From the NCBI RefSeq assembly GCF_003944795.1, contig NZ_RWBG01000002.1, forward strand, positions 62,001 to 126,000: a DNA stretch of 64,000 bases. The letters run 5' to 3'. The stretch is from Mangrovimonas spongiae (lineage in GTDB: Bacteria; Bacteroidota; Bacteroidia; Flavobacteriales; Flavobacteriaceae). The notes under the pieces are model-generated. The model searched no databases and had not been told where the DNA came from. It worked only from the letters and a program-made list of their open reading frames with translations. A program made the translations under genes and the position numbers. Below, piece after piece: positions 35,274 to 42,780 of this stretch. Position 1 is the first letter of the stretch; each line of letters opens with the position of its first letter.

Positions 35274-36884
35274 ATGCTAACAAAATCTGAAAAAGCGATA
35301 TTTCGAGGAACTATTTTTAAACACTTAGATGGAATTGCTACAGCTACAACGGCATATGCGCTTTATAAAAAAGGTGTTCTAGATTATTTACTCAAACATC
35401 AAAAAGTTGCTTTAGAAGACATCACTAAAGACTTTAATGCTAACGAAGGTTACTTAAACGTAGGGTTAAGAATACTTTGCTCACAAGGTTGGTTAACGCA
35501 ACATTTAAATAACGCTACCAATAAAATTTTCTATGAAATAAATAACCAAAGTGAAGAAGCTTTTAGGTTAGCAACACTTTATGAAGATGCGGTTAAGCTA
35601 CTCGCTTATTCGGTTAAATTCCCAGAAGAAGGTCATATTGGTCCGGATGCTTTTATCGTACTAGAACGTATTTTTAAATCGTACGAAAATCATTTTGGAC
35701 TTGCCGAGTATGAAACCAACCCCATTCAACAACAGATTTTAAAACATATTGAAGGTGCTATTGTCGCCCCAATAATTGTACTTCTTGGTGTTAACGGACT
35801 GTTTCATAAGTACTTTATGGAAGCGTCTTTTAGAGCTGAAGAATATCATAAAGATCCTGAAAGTTTTAAAAAAATATTAGATTTCTTTGCGTATCTAGGA
35901 TGGTTCAAAAAGAAAAAAGACACCTATCAATTTACCGATAAAGGCTTGTTTTTTGCAAAACGTGCCACAGCTTATGGTGTTACGGTATCTTACCTACCAA
36001 CGTTTATCGCTTTGGATGACTTGATTTTTGGCAATCCATTGGTTCTAAAAACAGACAACCCTGGTGACACCGAAAAACACGTCCATCGCGAAATGAACGT
36101 TTGGGGAAGCGGTGGCGCGCATTCAACCTATTTTAAGGTCATTGATCAAGTTATCATTGAACTGTTCAACAAGCCTATAGAAGAGCAACCCAAAGGTATA
36201 TTAGATATGGGTTGTGGGAATGGTGCTTTTATCCAGCATATTTTTGAAGTCATTGAGCATCAAACCTTACGTGGAAAAATGCTTGAAGAACACCCATTAC
36301 TACTTGTTGGTGCCGATTTTAACCAAGCAGCGCTAAAAGTTACGCGTGCTAACTTAATAAAAGCTGATATTTGGGCCAAAGTTATTTGGGGCGATATTGG
36401 TCGTCCAGATTTGTTGTCAAAAGATTTGGATGAAGATTATAATATTAAACTTAGCGATCTATTAAACGTTCGTACATTTTTAGATCATAACCGTATTTGG
36501 GAAGCACCACAACAAACCACTAAAAACATTAGTGCATCATCTGGTGCTTTTGCTTACAAAGGAAAACGCATCAGTAATAATTTAGTTGAAGATTCCTTAC
36601 GTGAACATCTTGAAAAATGGAAACCTTTTGTAGAACGTTTTGGATTATTAATTATTGAATTACATACTTTAAAACCAGAACTTACGGCAGTTAATCTAGG
36701 AAAAACACCAGCAACCGCCTACGATGCCACACATGGATATAGCGACCAGTATATTGTAGAAATAGATGTATTTAAAACTATCGCTGAAGACATTGGGTTA
36801 AAACCGGTGGAAAAATATGTCTCTAAATTTCCCAATAACGAACTTGCAACAGTTAGCATTAATCTTTTAAAAGGAAAAAACTAA
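35274..36884 (+). CDS. Class I SAM methyltransferase with N-terminal helical domain
   Basis: A 536-residue protein. The first about 100 residues look like a winged-helix/dimerisation domain (YALYKKGVLDYLLKHQKVAL), as in O-methyltransferases. A second helical region follows (about 130-290). The methyltransferase core starts with GILDMGCGNGAFIQH (about 305-319); GADFNQAALKVTRANL is strand 2 with its acidic residue, and LLIIELHTL is a later strand. Such large proteins are annotated in Flavobacteriaceae as SAM methyltransferases of unknown substrate; the fold resembles polyketide-associated methyltransferases. It heads a three-gene unit with DoxX and an unknown gene. Confidence 0.75.
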   Translation: MLTKSEKAIFRGTIFKHLDGIATATTAYALYKKGVLDYLLKHQKVALEDITKDFNANEGYLNVGLRILCSQGWLTQHLNNATNKIFYEINNQSEEAFRLATLYEDAVKLLAYSVKFPEEGHIGPDAFIVLERIFKSYENHFGLAEYETNPIQQQILKHIEGAIVAPIIVLLGVNGLFHKYFMEASFRAEEYHKDPESFKKILDFFAYLGWFKKKKDTYQFTDKGLFFAKRATAYGVTVSYLPTFIALDDLIFGNPLVLKTDNPGDTEKHVHREMNVWGSGGAHSTYFKVIDQVIIELFNKPIEEQPKGILDMGCGNGAFIQHIFEVIEHQTLRGKMLEEHPLLLVGADFNQAALKVTRANLIKADIWAKVIWGDIGRPDLLSKDLDEDYNIKLSDLLNVRTFLDHNRIWEAPQQTTKNISASSGAFAYKGKRISNNLVEDSLREHLEKWKPFVERFGLLIIELHTLKPELTAVNLGKTPATAYDATHGYSDQYIVEIDVFKTIAEDIGLKPVEKYVSKFPNNELATVSINLLKGKN

Positions 36885-36894
36885 AACAAACTAT

Positions 36895-37275
36895 ATGAAC
36901 AAAAATTTTACAGACTTAGCTTTAGCCATACTACGCATTGGCTTTTCGGGAATGATGCTTACACACGGTATTCCTAAAATTAGTATGCTGTCTGATCCTT
37001 CTAGTTTTGGTGACCCGCTTGGTGTTGGACCAACAGTTTCATTAATACTAACATTAATAGGCGAAGTTCTTGCCCCTATTATGATTATTATCGGATTTAA
37101 AACCAAACTAGCCGCAATTCCTGCTGCTATTACTATGGCTGTTGCTGCGTTTATTGTTCACGCCAGCGACCCATTAAAAACAAAAGAAATGGCTATTTTA
37201 TATCTTTTGGCTTTTGTGGTTATTTTCTTGGCTGGTCCTGGACGTTTATCTATTGATGGAAGAAAAGGGTATTAA
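36895..37275 (+). CDS. DoxX family membrane protein
   Basis: A 126-residue inner-membrane protein with four hydrophobic helices: LALAILRIGFSGMMLTHGI, VSLILTLIGEVLAPIMIIIG, LAAIPAAITMAVAAFIV and AILYLLAFVVIFLAG. The THGIPK segment in helix 1 and the GEVLAP segment in helix 2 are typical DoxX/SURF4-like marks. DoxX proteins have been linked to quinone-dependent oxidation and oxidative-stress protection, but most members have no defined substrate. It lies 10 nt after the methyltransferase and 5 nt before the next gene. Confidence 0.87.
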   Translation: MNKNFTDLALAILRIGFSGMMLTHGIPKISMLSDPSSFGDPLGVGPTVSLILTLIGEVLAPIMIIIGFKTKLAAIPAAITMAVAAFIVHASDPLKTKEMAILYLLAFVVIFLAGPGRLSIDGRKGY

Positions 37276-37280
37276 TCTTT

Positions 37281-37760
37281 ATGAAAGCCGAACGCTTAAG
37301 CAACATAAAAAAAGAATTACAGCATCAATCTAAGGACGAGCTACTGCAGCTTTGCCTTAGGTTGGGGCGTTTTAAAAAAGAAAATAAAGAGTTACTTACC
37401 TATTTACTTTTTGAAGCCCATGACGAAGATGGCTACGTTGCTTCTATTATTAAAACCTTAGATGAAGACTTTGAGGCAATTAATACGGCTAGTTATTTCT
37501 ACATTAAGAAAAGTATTCGGAAGATTTTACGACAAATTAGAACCTATAGTAGATATTCCAATAGCAAAGCTACGGAAGTAGAACTCCTGCTCTACTTTTG
37601 TAAAAAACTAAAAGACTTTAAACCCAATATTTTTAGAAATAAAGCTTTAAGCAATCTTTACGATAGGCAAATAGTAGCTATTAAAAAGAAAATAACAGCC
37701 TTACACGACGACTTACAACACGATTATTTATTAGAATTAGAGGAACTGTTGGTCAATTAA
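37281..37760 (+). CDS. Conserved hypothetical protein, helical, charged
   Basis: A 159-residue protein I cannot assign. It has no signal peptide or membrane segment, is rich in Lys, Leu, Asp and Glu and should be almost all helical. Visible features are LLQLCLRLGRFKKENKELLTY (split charge pattern) near residues 22-40, a basic SIRKILRQIRTYSRYSNS stretch (about 77-95) and a Leu/Glu-rich end (YLLELEELLVN). The basic stretch could bind nucleic acid or partner protein, but nothing proves it. The start is 5 nt after DoxX. The stop overlaps the convergent holA stop at TTAA (37757-37760). Confidence 0.7.
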   Translation: MKAERLSNIKKELQHQSKDELLQLCLRLGRFKKENKELLTYLLFEAHDEDGYVASIIKTLDEDFEAINTASYFYIKKSIRKILRQIRTYSRYSNSKATEVELLLYFCKKLKDFKPNIFRNKALSNLYDRQIVAIKKKITALHDDLQHDYLLELEELLVN

Positions 37761-38761
37761 TTTAAAATTCTCACCATTAATTCGTTTAACAAATCGCCTT
37801 GGGGAATAGCATTAGCACCAACACCTTTACTTTTACCATCAAATGTTCTTAAATCGGCAATAATAGCGCTTACTTTTCGCATAGGAAAGTTTCTAGCAGC
37901 TACAATATATTCATTTACAAAATAAGGATTTACTTTTAAAGCTGAGGCCACGCTCCTAGCCGATTTATCGTTTAAACCGTGGAGTTTTAGCAACCTTGAA
38001 AAATAGGTGTACAACAAGCTTACTGTAACAATCATAGGGTTGTCTTTAGGGTTTTCACCAAAATATTTCACAATACGAAACACTTTTTCACTATTGCGTT
38101 CTCCTATGGCTTTATGCAACTCAAAATTGTTGTAATCTTTGCTAATTCCTATGTTTTCTTCAATATGTTCTGGCGTAATTTGTGTCCCTTCAGGAAGTAG
38201 CAATTTTAGCTTATTTAATTCGTTACTAATTTTGCTTAAATCGGTTCCTAAAAACTCGGCAAGCATTTGCGCAGCTTTTGGCGTAATGCTATAGTTTTGT
38301 CCAGAAAGTACCCGACGAATCCAATCAGATATTTGATTATCGTAAAGTTTTTTACTTTCAAAAACAACACCACTTTTCTTTAAGGTTTTATACAGTTTTT
38401 TACGCTTGTCTATGGTTTTGTACTTGTAATTAACAACAAGAATAGTGCTAAGTTGCGGGTTTTCGGCATAAGCAGCCAAATTCTCTATGGTTCGCGATAA
38501 ATGTTGCGCCTCTTTAACAATAACCACTTGATGCTCTGCCATCATAGGAAAGCGTTTGGCGTTGCTTACAATATCATCAACAGCAACATCTCTTCCATAC
38601 AACACCATTTGGTTAAAGCCTTTTTCTTCTTCGGTTAATATGCTCTCCTCAATAAATTCTGTAATTCTATCAATATAATACGGTTCATCACCCATTAAAA
38701 AGTAAATAGGTTTTAATTTTTTCTGTTTTATATCGGTTACAATCTGTTTTACTTCGTCCAT
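37757..38761 (-). CDS. holA: DNA polymerase III subunit delta
   Basis: A 334-residue clamp-loader subunit that opens the beta sliding clamp. The start PIYFLMGDEPYYID (about 19-32) is typical of HolA, followed by the AAA-like region with VVIVKEAQHLSR, and the C-terminal helical domain with KINELNKLKLL-like segments (SNELNKLKLLLPEGT) and a late FPMRKVSAIIADLRTFD. Length matches the family. It converges on the preceding gene with a 4-nt overlap and is divergent from the HsdR-N gene, with only 26 nt between start codons. Confidence 0.93.
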   Translation of the reverse strand: MDEVKQIVTDIKQKKLKPIYFLMGDEPYYIDRITEFIEESILTEEEKGFNQMVLYGRDVAVDDIVSNAKRFPMMAEHQVVIVKEAQHLSRTIENLAAYAENPQLSTILVVNYKYKTIDKRKKLYKTLKKSGVVFESKKLYDNQISDWIRRVLSGQNYSITPKAAQMLAEFLGTDLSKISNELNKLKLLLPEGTQITPEHIEENIGISKDYNNFELHKAIGERNSEKVFRIVKYFGENPKDNPMIVTVSLLYTYFSRLLKLHGLNDKSARSVASALKVNPYFVNEYIVAARNFPMRKVSAIIADLRTFDGKSKGVGANAIPQGDLLNELMVRILN

Positions 38762-38787
38762 TTAAAAAAAATCACCAAATTTGCGAT

Positions 38788-39234
38788 GTGCAAAGACTTA
38801 ACTTTCCTACATATTCGTTTCGTTTCAAAAATAGCGAAAATAAAGCTTCTATTTTTGATGTTATTCGTAAAAAATTTGTGATTTTACAACCCGAAGAATG
38901 GGTGCGTCAACATTGTGTTCATTATTTAATAGAAGAAAAACATTATCCCAAATCGTTAATTAATGTTGAAAAAGAACTCTCCGTTAACAGCTTAAAAAAA
39001 CGCTACGATATTGTCGTGTTTAATCCAGATGGTAGTATTCATTTAGTTGTGGAATGCAAAGCACCAAAAATCAATATCACCCAGGACACTTTTGACCAAA
39101 TTGCGCGATACAACCTAACGTTAAATGCGTCATATTTGATGGTAACCAATGGTTTAAATCATTATTATTGTCAGATGGATTTTGATAACGAACGTTATAA
39201 TTTTTTAAGAGACATTCCAGAATACAGTAAATGA
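38788..39234 (+). CDS. HsdR N-terminal-like (HSDR_N_2) nuclease-domain protein
   Basis: A 148-residue stand-alone protein resembling the N-terminal nuclease domain of type I restriction subunit R. It shows the PD-(D/E)xK arrangement: KRYDIVVF (Asp) and LVVECKAPKI (E-x-K), about residues 73-100. No methyltransferase or specificity gene is nearby, so it is not part of a classical restriction system. The start is GTG (38788): the frame then reads MQRLNFPTYSFRFKN, the conserved beginning of this family in Bacteroidota, and the ATG 2 nt upstream is in another frame. It overlaps the next gene by 4 nt. The role is unknown; DNA repair is a guess. Confidence 0.8.
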   Translation: MQRLNFPTYSFRFKNSENKASIFDVIRKKFVILQPEEWVRQHCVHYLIEEKHYPKSLINVEKELSVNSLKKRYDIVVFNPDGSIHLVVECKAPKINITQDTFDQIARYNLTLNASYLMVTNGLNHYYCQMDFDNERYNFLRDIPEYSK

Positions 39235-40211
39235 AAACAGCCATCGTTATATTAAATTGGAACGGAAAACAGTTGCTCGACACGTTTTTGCCTTCGGTTT
39301 TGGAACATTCTCAAAATGCAGATATTTATGTGGCCGACAATGCTTCTACAGATGATTCGGTAGCCTATATAAAAAAGCACTTCCCTACTGTTTCTATTAT
39401 ACAAAACCAAATCAACGGCGGCTATGCCAAAGGCTATAACGATGCTTTAAAACATATTGATGCCGATATATTTTGCTTGTTGAATAGCGATGTAGAAGTT
39501 ACTCAAAATTGGTTAACTCCTATTTTTGAAACATTTGAAAAATTCCCTGAAACAGTCATTATTCAACCAAAAATAAAGGATTACAACAACAAGGATTATT
39601 TTGAATATGCTGGAGCTGGTGGTGGATTTATAGATAAATTTGGCTACCCATATTGTCGCGGACGCATTTTTAATACCATAGAAAAAGATAATGGCCAATA
39701 CAACGATACCTCTGATATTTTCTGGGCATCTGGAGCGTGTCTTTTTGTAAGAAAAGAAGTGTTTAACGCTTTAAATGGTTTTGACGAACGCTTTTTTGCC
39801 CATATGGAAGAAATTGATTTGTGTTGGCGCGCTTTCAATTTAGGATACAATATTAAATATGTAGGTGCTTCAACTGTTTTTCACGTTGGCGGCGCTACTT
39901 TAAAAAATACCAATCCTAGAAAAACATTTTTAAATTTTAGAAATAGTCTATTTACTTTAACAAAAAATGCACATGGCAACGTATTTTTATTAGTTTTAAC
40001 GAGGTTAATTCTTGATGGTGTTGCTGGTATTATGTTTTTATTTCAGTTTAAATTTGTTCATATTTTGGCTATTATTAAGGCACATTTTAGTTATTATGCA
40101 CACTTGGGGCAACTTTTAAAATTTAGAAAAACCACTTCAAAAAGAAAAAACTATTACAAAAAAACATCCATAGTATGGTCTTATTTCGTAACTAGAAACA
40201 AGACATTTTAA
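39231..40211 (+). CDS. Glycosyltransferase family 2
   Basis: A 326-residue membrane-associated glycosyltransferase of GT2 type. The N-terminus AIVILNWNGKQLLDTFLPS and ADIYVADNASTDDSV give the nucleotide-sugar site; SDV (CLLNSDVEVT, about 84-93) is the DxD-like motif; FDERFFAHMEEIDLCWRA (about 183-200) is the catalytic base region of rhamnosyltransferase-like members. A hydrophobic segment near residues 245-280 probably anchors it. It starts within the stop of the HsdR-N gene (ATGA overlap), so the two are translationally coupled, although no functional link is obvious. The sugar and acceptor are unknown. Confidence 0.88.
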   Translation: MKTAIVILNWNGKQLLDTFLPSVLEHSQNADIYVADNASTDDSVAYIKKHFPTVSIIQNQINGGYAKGYNDALKHIDADIFCLLNSDVEVTQNWLTPIFETFEKFPETVIIQPKIKDYNNKDYFEYAGAGGGFIDKFGYPYCRGRIFNTIEKDNGQYNDTSDIFWASGACLFVRKEVFNALNGFDERFFAHMEEIDLCWRAFNLGYNIKYVGASTVFHVGGATLKNTNPRKTFLNFRNSLFTLTKNAHGNVFLLVLTRLILDGVAGIMFLFQFKFVHILAIIKAHFSYYAHLGQLLKFRKTTSKRKNYYKKTSIVWSYFVTRNKTF

Positions 40212-40270
40212 TTGTTCATAAAAATGTTAAAGTTTTTGTTAAGACCTGTAAAAGCGAGCAATCTTTTACA

Positions 40271-40278
40271 TAATTTTG
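40271..40278 (+). promoter_or_regulatory. -7 promoter element of the OmpA-family gene
   Basis: TAATTTTG matches TAnnTTTG, 39 nt before the ATG at 40318. No TTG at the right distance. Confidence 0.5.
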
Positions 40279-40317
40279 ATATGTTAAAATTGGTAACCAT
40301 TTAATTCCATAACAACT

Positions 40318-41178
40318 ATGAAAAAAATAATGTTATTAGGTGTTTCAGCTATGTTACTTTTAGGATCATGTGTTTCTAAAAAAGAATATGCTGCACTTGA
40401 AGCAAAACAAAAAGAAACGCAAGATCGTTTAAACTCTGCAACTGTAAAGCTTAACTCGTGTTTAGCTGATAAAGCTTCGGCTCAATCGCGTGTAACGTCG
40501 CTAGAAGAGCGTATTGCAGACCTTAAAAAATCTAACGAAAACTTAATTCAGAGCAATAAGGACTTAACCATGCTAACCACTAAGGGAGCTTCGAATGTTG
40601 AAAAAACTTTAGAAAGCCTTAGAGAAAAAGACCTTAAAATCAATCGTTTACAAGATGCCGTTAACAAGAAAGACAGTGTTATGTTAGCCCTTGTTACTAG
40701 CTTGAAAAAAGAAGTTGGTATTAACGACCCAGATATTGAGGTAAATGTTGAAAAAGGTGTAGTGTTTATTTCTATTGCTGATAAATTATTATTTAGAAGC
40801 GGAAGTTATATTGTAAACGAACGTGCTAAAGAAGTGCTTGGTAAGGTTGCTAAAGTTGTAAAAAGTAAACCAAACTTTGAATGTATGGTAGAAGCACATA
40901 CCGATCCAGTTCCATATAACAAGCCGCCATTAATTGACAACTGGGATTTAAGTGTAAAGCGTGCAACATCGGTTGTTCGTGTACTTGAAGATTTAGGTGT
41001 AGATTCGGCTAAACTAATTGCTGCTGGACGTGCTTCTTTTGTCCCTGTAGCGTCAAACGATACTGCTGAAGGCAAAGCCGCTAACAGACGTACAAGAATT
41101 GTGATTTTACCTAAAATCGATGAATTCTACGAAATGATAGAGCAAGAAATGAAAAACTTAGAAGCAGGCGGAAACTAA
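40318..41178 (+). CDS. OmpA-family peptidoglycan-binding lipoprotein
   Basis: A 286-residue outer-membrane lipoprotein. The lipobox is LLLGSC (Cys about residue 18). Residues about 22-130 form a coiled coil (KKEYAALEAKQKETQDRLNS and on). The OmpA-C domain (about 145-270) binds peptidoglycan; it contains VEAHTDPVPY with the conserved Asp, NWDLSVKRATSVVRVL and NRRTRIVI with the Arg. It likely ties the outer membrane to the cell wall. Single gene with its own promoter and terminator. Confidence 0.92.
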   Translation: MKKIMLLGVSAMLLLGSCVSKKEYAALEAKQKETQDRLNSATVKLNSCLADKASAQSRVTSLEERIADLKKSNENLIQSNKDLTMLTTKGASNVEKTLESLREKDLKINRLQDAVNKKDSVMLALVTSLKKEVGINDPDIEVNVEKGVVFISIADKLLFRSGSYIVNERAKEVLGKVAKVVKSKPNFECMVEAHTDPVPYNKPPLIDNWDLSVKRATSVVRVLEDLGVDSAKLIAAGRASFVPVASNDTAEGKAANRRTRIVILPKIDEFYEMIEQEMKNLEAGGN

Positions 41179-41201
41179 TAGCTTCTTATGTAGGATAAAT
41201 G

Positions 41202-41229
41202 AAAGCCCAACAAATTGTTGGGCTTTTTT
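41202..41229. terminator. Bidirectional terminator after the OmpA-family gene
   Basis: An 11-bp stem (41202-41212 with 41216-41226) with a 3-nt loop and T-tail, between convergent genes. Confidence 0.88.
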
Positions 41230-41231
41230 AT

Positions 41232-41852
41232 TTAAAAGATATTTAAATCGCCTTTACCCTCCCTAACAATAATTGGCTCAGACTCTGAAAGGTCAATAAC
41301 CGTAGACGCCACATTGTCGCCATAACCACCATCAATTACTAAATCTACAAGTTTATCCCATTTTTCATGAATCAACTCAGGATCTGTAGTATATTCTAAA
41401 ACTTCATCTTCATCATGGATAGAAGTAGAAATAATAGGGTTTCCTAATTTATCTACAATTTCTAAAGCTATATTATTATTAGGCACACGAATACCTACTG
41501 TTTTTTTCTTCTTAAAAACACTTGGTAACGATTTCGATCCTGGTAAAATAAAGGTATATGGTCCAGGAAGTGCGCGTTTCAAAATTTTAAATGTCGATGT
41601 ATCTATTTGTTTTACGTAATCGCTTAAATTACTTAAGTCTTTACAAATAAACGAGAAATTAGCTTTTTCAAGTTTTACACCTCTTATTTTCGCTACGCGT
41701 TGAAGAGCTTCTTTATTAGTAATATCACAGCCTAAACCATAAACCGTATCGGTTGGGTAAATAATTAATCCTCCACGTTTTAACACCTCGATTACTTTCT
41801 TAATTTCTCGAGGGTTCGGATTTTCTTCATAAATTTTTATTAATTCGGCCAT
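41232..41852 (-). CDS. L-threonylcarbamoyladenylate synthase (Sua5/YciO/YrdC family)
   Basis: A 206-residue cytosolic enzyme that makes threonylcarbamoyl-AMP from threonine, bicarbonate and ATP for the t6A37 modification of tRNA. The marks are GGLIIYPTDTVYGLGCD (about 28-44), KIRGVKLEKANFSFIC with the K-R-G site, PGPYTFIL (about 95) and STSIHDEDE (about 138). It lacks the extra C-terminal domain of full Sua5, so it is the short TsaC/YwlC-like form; the closest relatives of this exact type are sometimes called YciO, whose activity is weaker, so the role is likely but not certain. Divergent from the esterase gene by 59 nt. Confidence 0.85.
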   Translation of the reverse strand: MAELIKIYEENPNPREIKKVIEVLKRGGLIIYPTDTVYGLGCDITNKEALQRVAKIRGVKLEKANFSFICKDLSNLSDYVKQIDTSTFKILKRALPGPYTFILPGSKSLPSVFKKKKTVGIRVPNNNIALEIVDKLGNPIISTSIHDEDEVLEYTTDPELIHEKWDKLVDLVIDGGYGDNVASTVIDLSESEPIIVREGKGDLNIF

Positions 41853-41911
41853 AATATGTATCTTAAAAAGGCGTTAAATTACTGTAACACTTGCAATTCC
41901 TGAAATAAAAC

Positions 41912-42775
41912 ATGAAAATTACAAAAAATATTCTTCTAACAATAAGTATAATATCTGTTTTACTATCCTGTTCTATTGATGAGAATAATTCGCAAAACGC
42001 TACTTTTCCACAAAGTTTAGACTATAGAGAAGAACTTGATCTACCTTACGGTAACGATTCTGAACAAACTTTTGATATTTTCCTGCCCGCTGATAGAAAC
42101 TTTAACACTAAAACACTTCTATTAGTACACGGTGGCGGCTGGTCTTCTGGCGATAAAAGTGATATGAACGCTTTTAGAGATTACTTAAGAACTCACTTTC
42201 CAGATATTGCTATAGTAAATATAAATTACCGTTTAGCTAATGAAAACACCTCACCTCATCCCATGCAAATGAATGATCTTACAAGTGTTATAACTCACCT
42301 TGTTAATAATCAAAATAATTATATTATAGATGATGAGTTTGGTTTTATTGGCGTTAGCGCTGGCGCTCATTTAAGTATGCTTTGGAGTTATGCTTACGAT
42401 ACTAATAATCTAATTTCTATGGTGGCTAATATTGTTGGTCCTACCAATTTTACCGACGAAGTTTATTTAAACAATAACAATCCCGAACTACAAGAATTAT
42501 TAAATCTTTATGGTGTAGATGCCACTACAGGTTACCTACAAGAAGTAAGTCCTTATCATCAAGTTACAGAAATTGCTCCACCAACTATATTATTTTATGG
42601 TGGTCAAGATCCGTTAGTGCCAACCTCACAAGGGACTGCTATGCGAGACAAATTAGAAGCGCTTAATGTTATTCATGAATTCACCCTTTATGAAAATGAA
42701 GCCCACGGATGGACGGGAACCAACTTACTTGACACTATGAATAAACTGTCTACTTTTATAGATACACATTTATAA
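41912..42775 (+). CDS. Alpha/beta hydrolase lipoprotein (esterase-like)
   Basis: A 287-residue predicted lipoprotein with lipobox VLLSC (Cys about residue 20). The hydrolase core shows the HGGGW oxyanion segment (about 74-78), the nucleophile elbow GVSAG (Ser about 151), an acid region GGQDPLVP and the catalytic His in NEAHGW (about 268). This is the esterase/carboxylesterase-lipase BD-FAE-like group. The signal and lipid anchor put it in the envelope; the substrate, perhaps an acetylated or feruloylated glycan, is inferred from family members only. It is convergent with pcrA, 5 nt between stop codons. Confidence 0.87.
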   Translation: MKITKNILLTISIISVLLSCSIDENNSQNATFPQSLDYREELDLPYGNDSEQTFDIFLPADRNFNTKTLLLVHGGGWSSGDKSDMNAFRDYLRTHFPDIAIVNINYRLANENTSPHPMQMNDLTSVITHLVNNQNNYIIDDEFGFIGVSAGAHLSMLWSYAYDTNNLISMVANIVGPTNFTDEVYLNNNNPELQELLNLYGVDATTGYLQEVSPYHQVTEIAPPTILFYGGQDPLVPTSQGTAMRDKLEALNVIHEFTLYENEAHGWTGTNLLDTMNKLSTFIDTHL

Positions 42776-42780
42776 AAATA

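Noticed and set aside
38776-39234. Type I restriction system
   Set aside because: Only an HsdR N-terminal-like domain is present; there is no HsdM, HsdS or helicase part.
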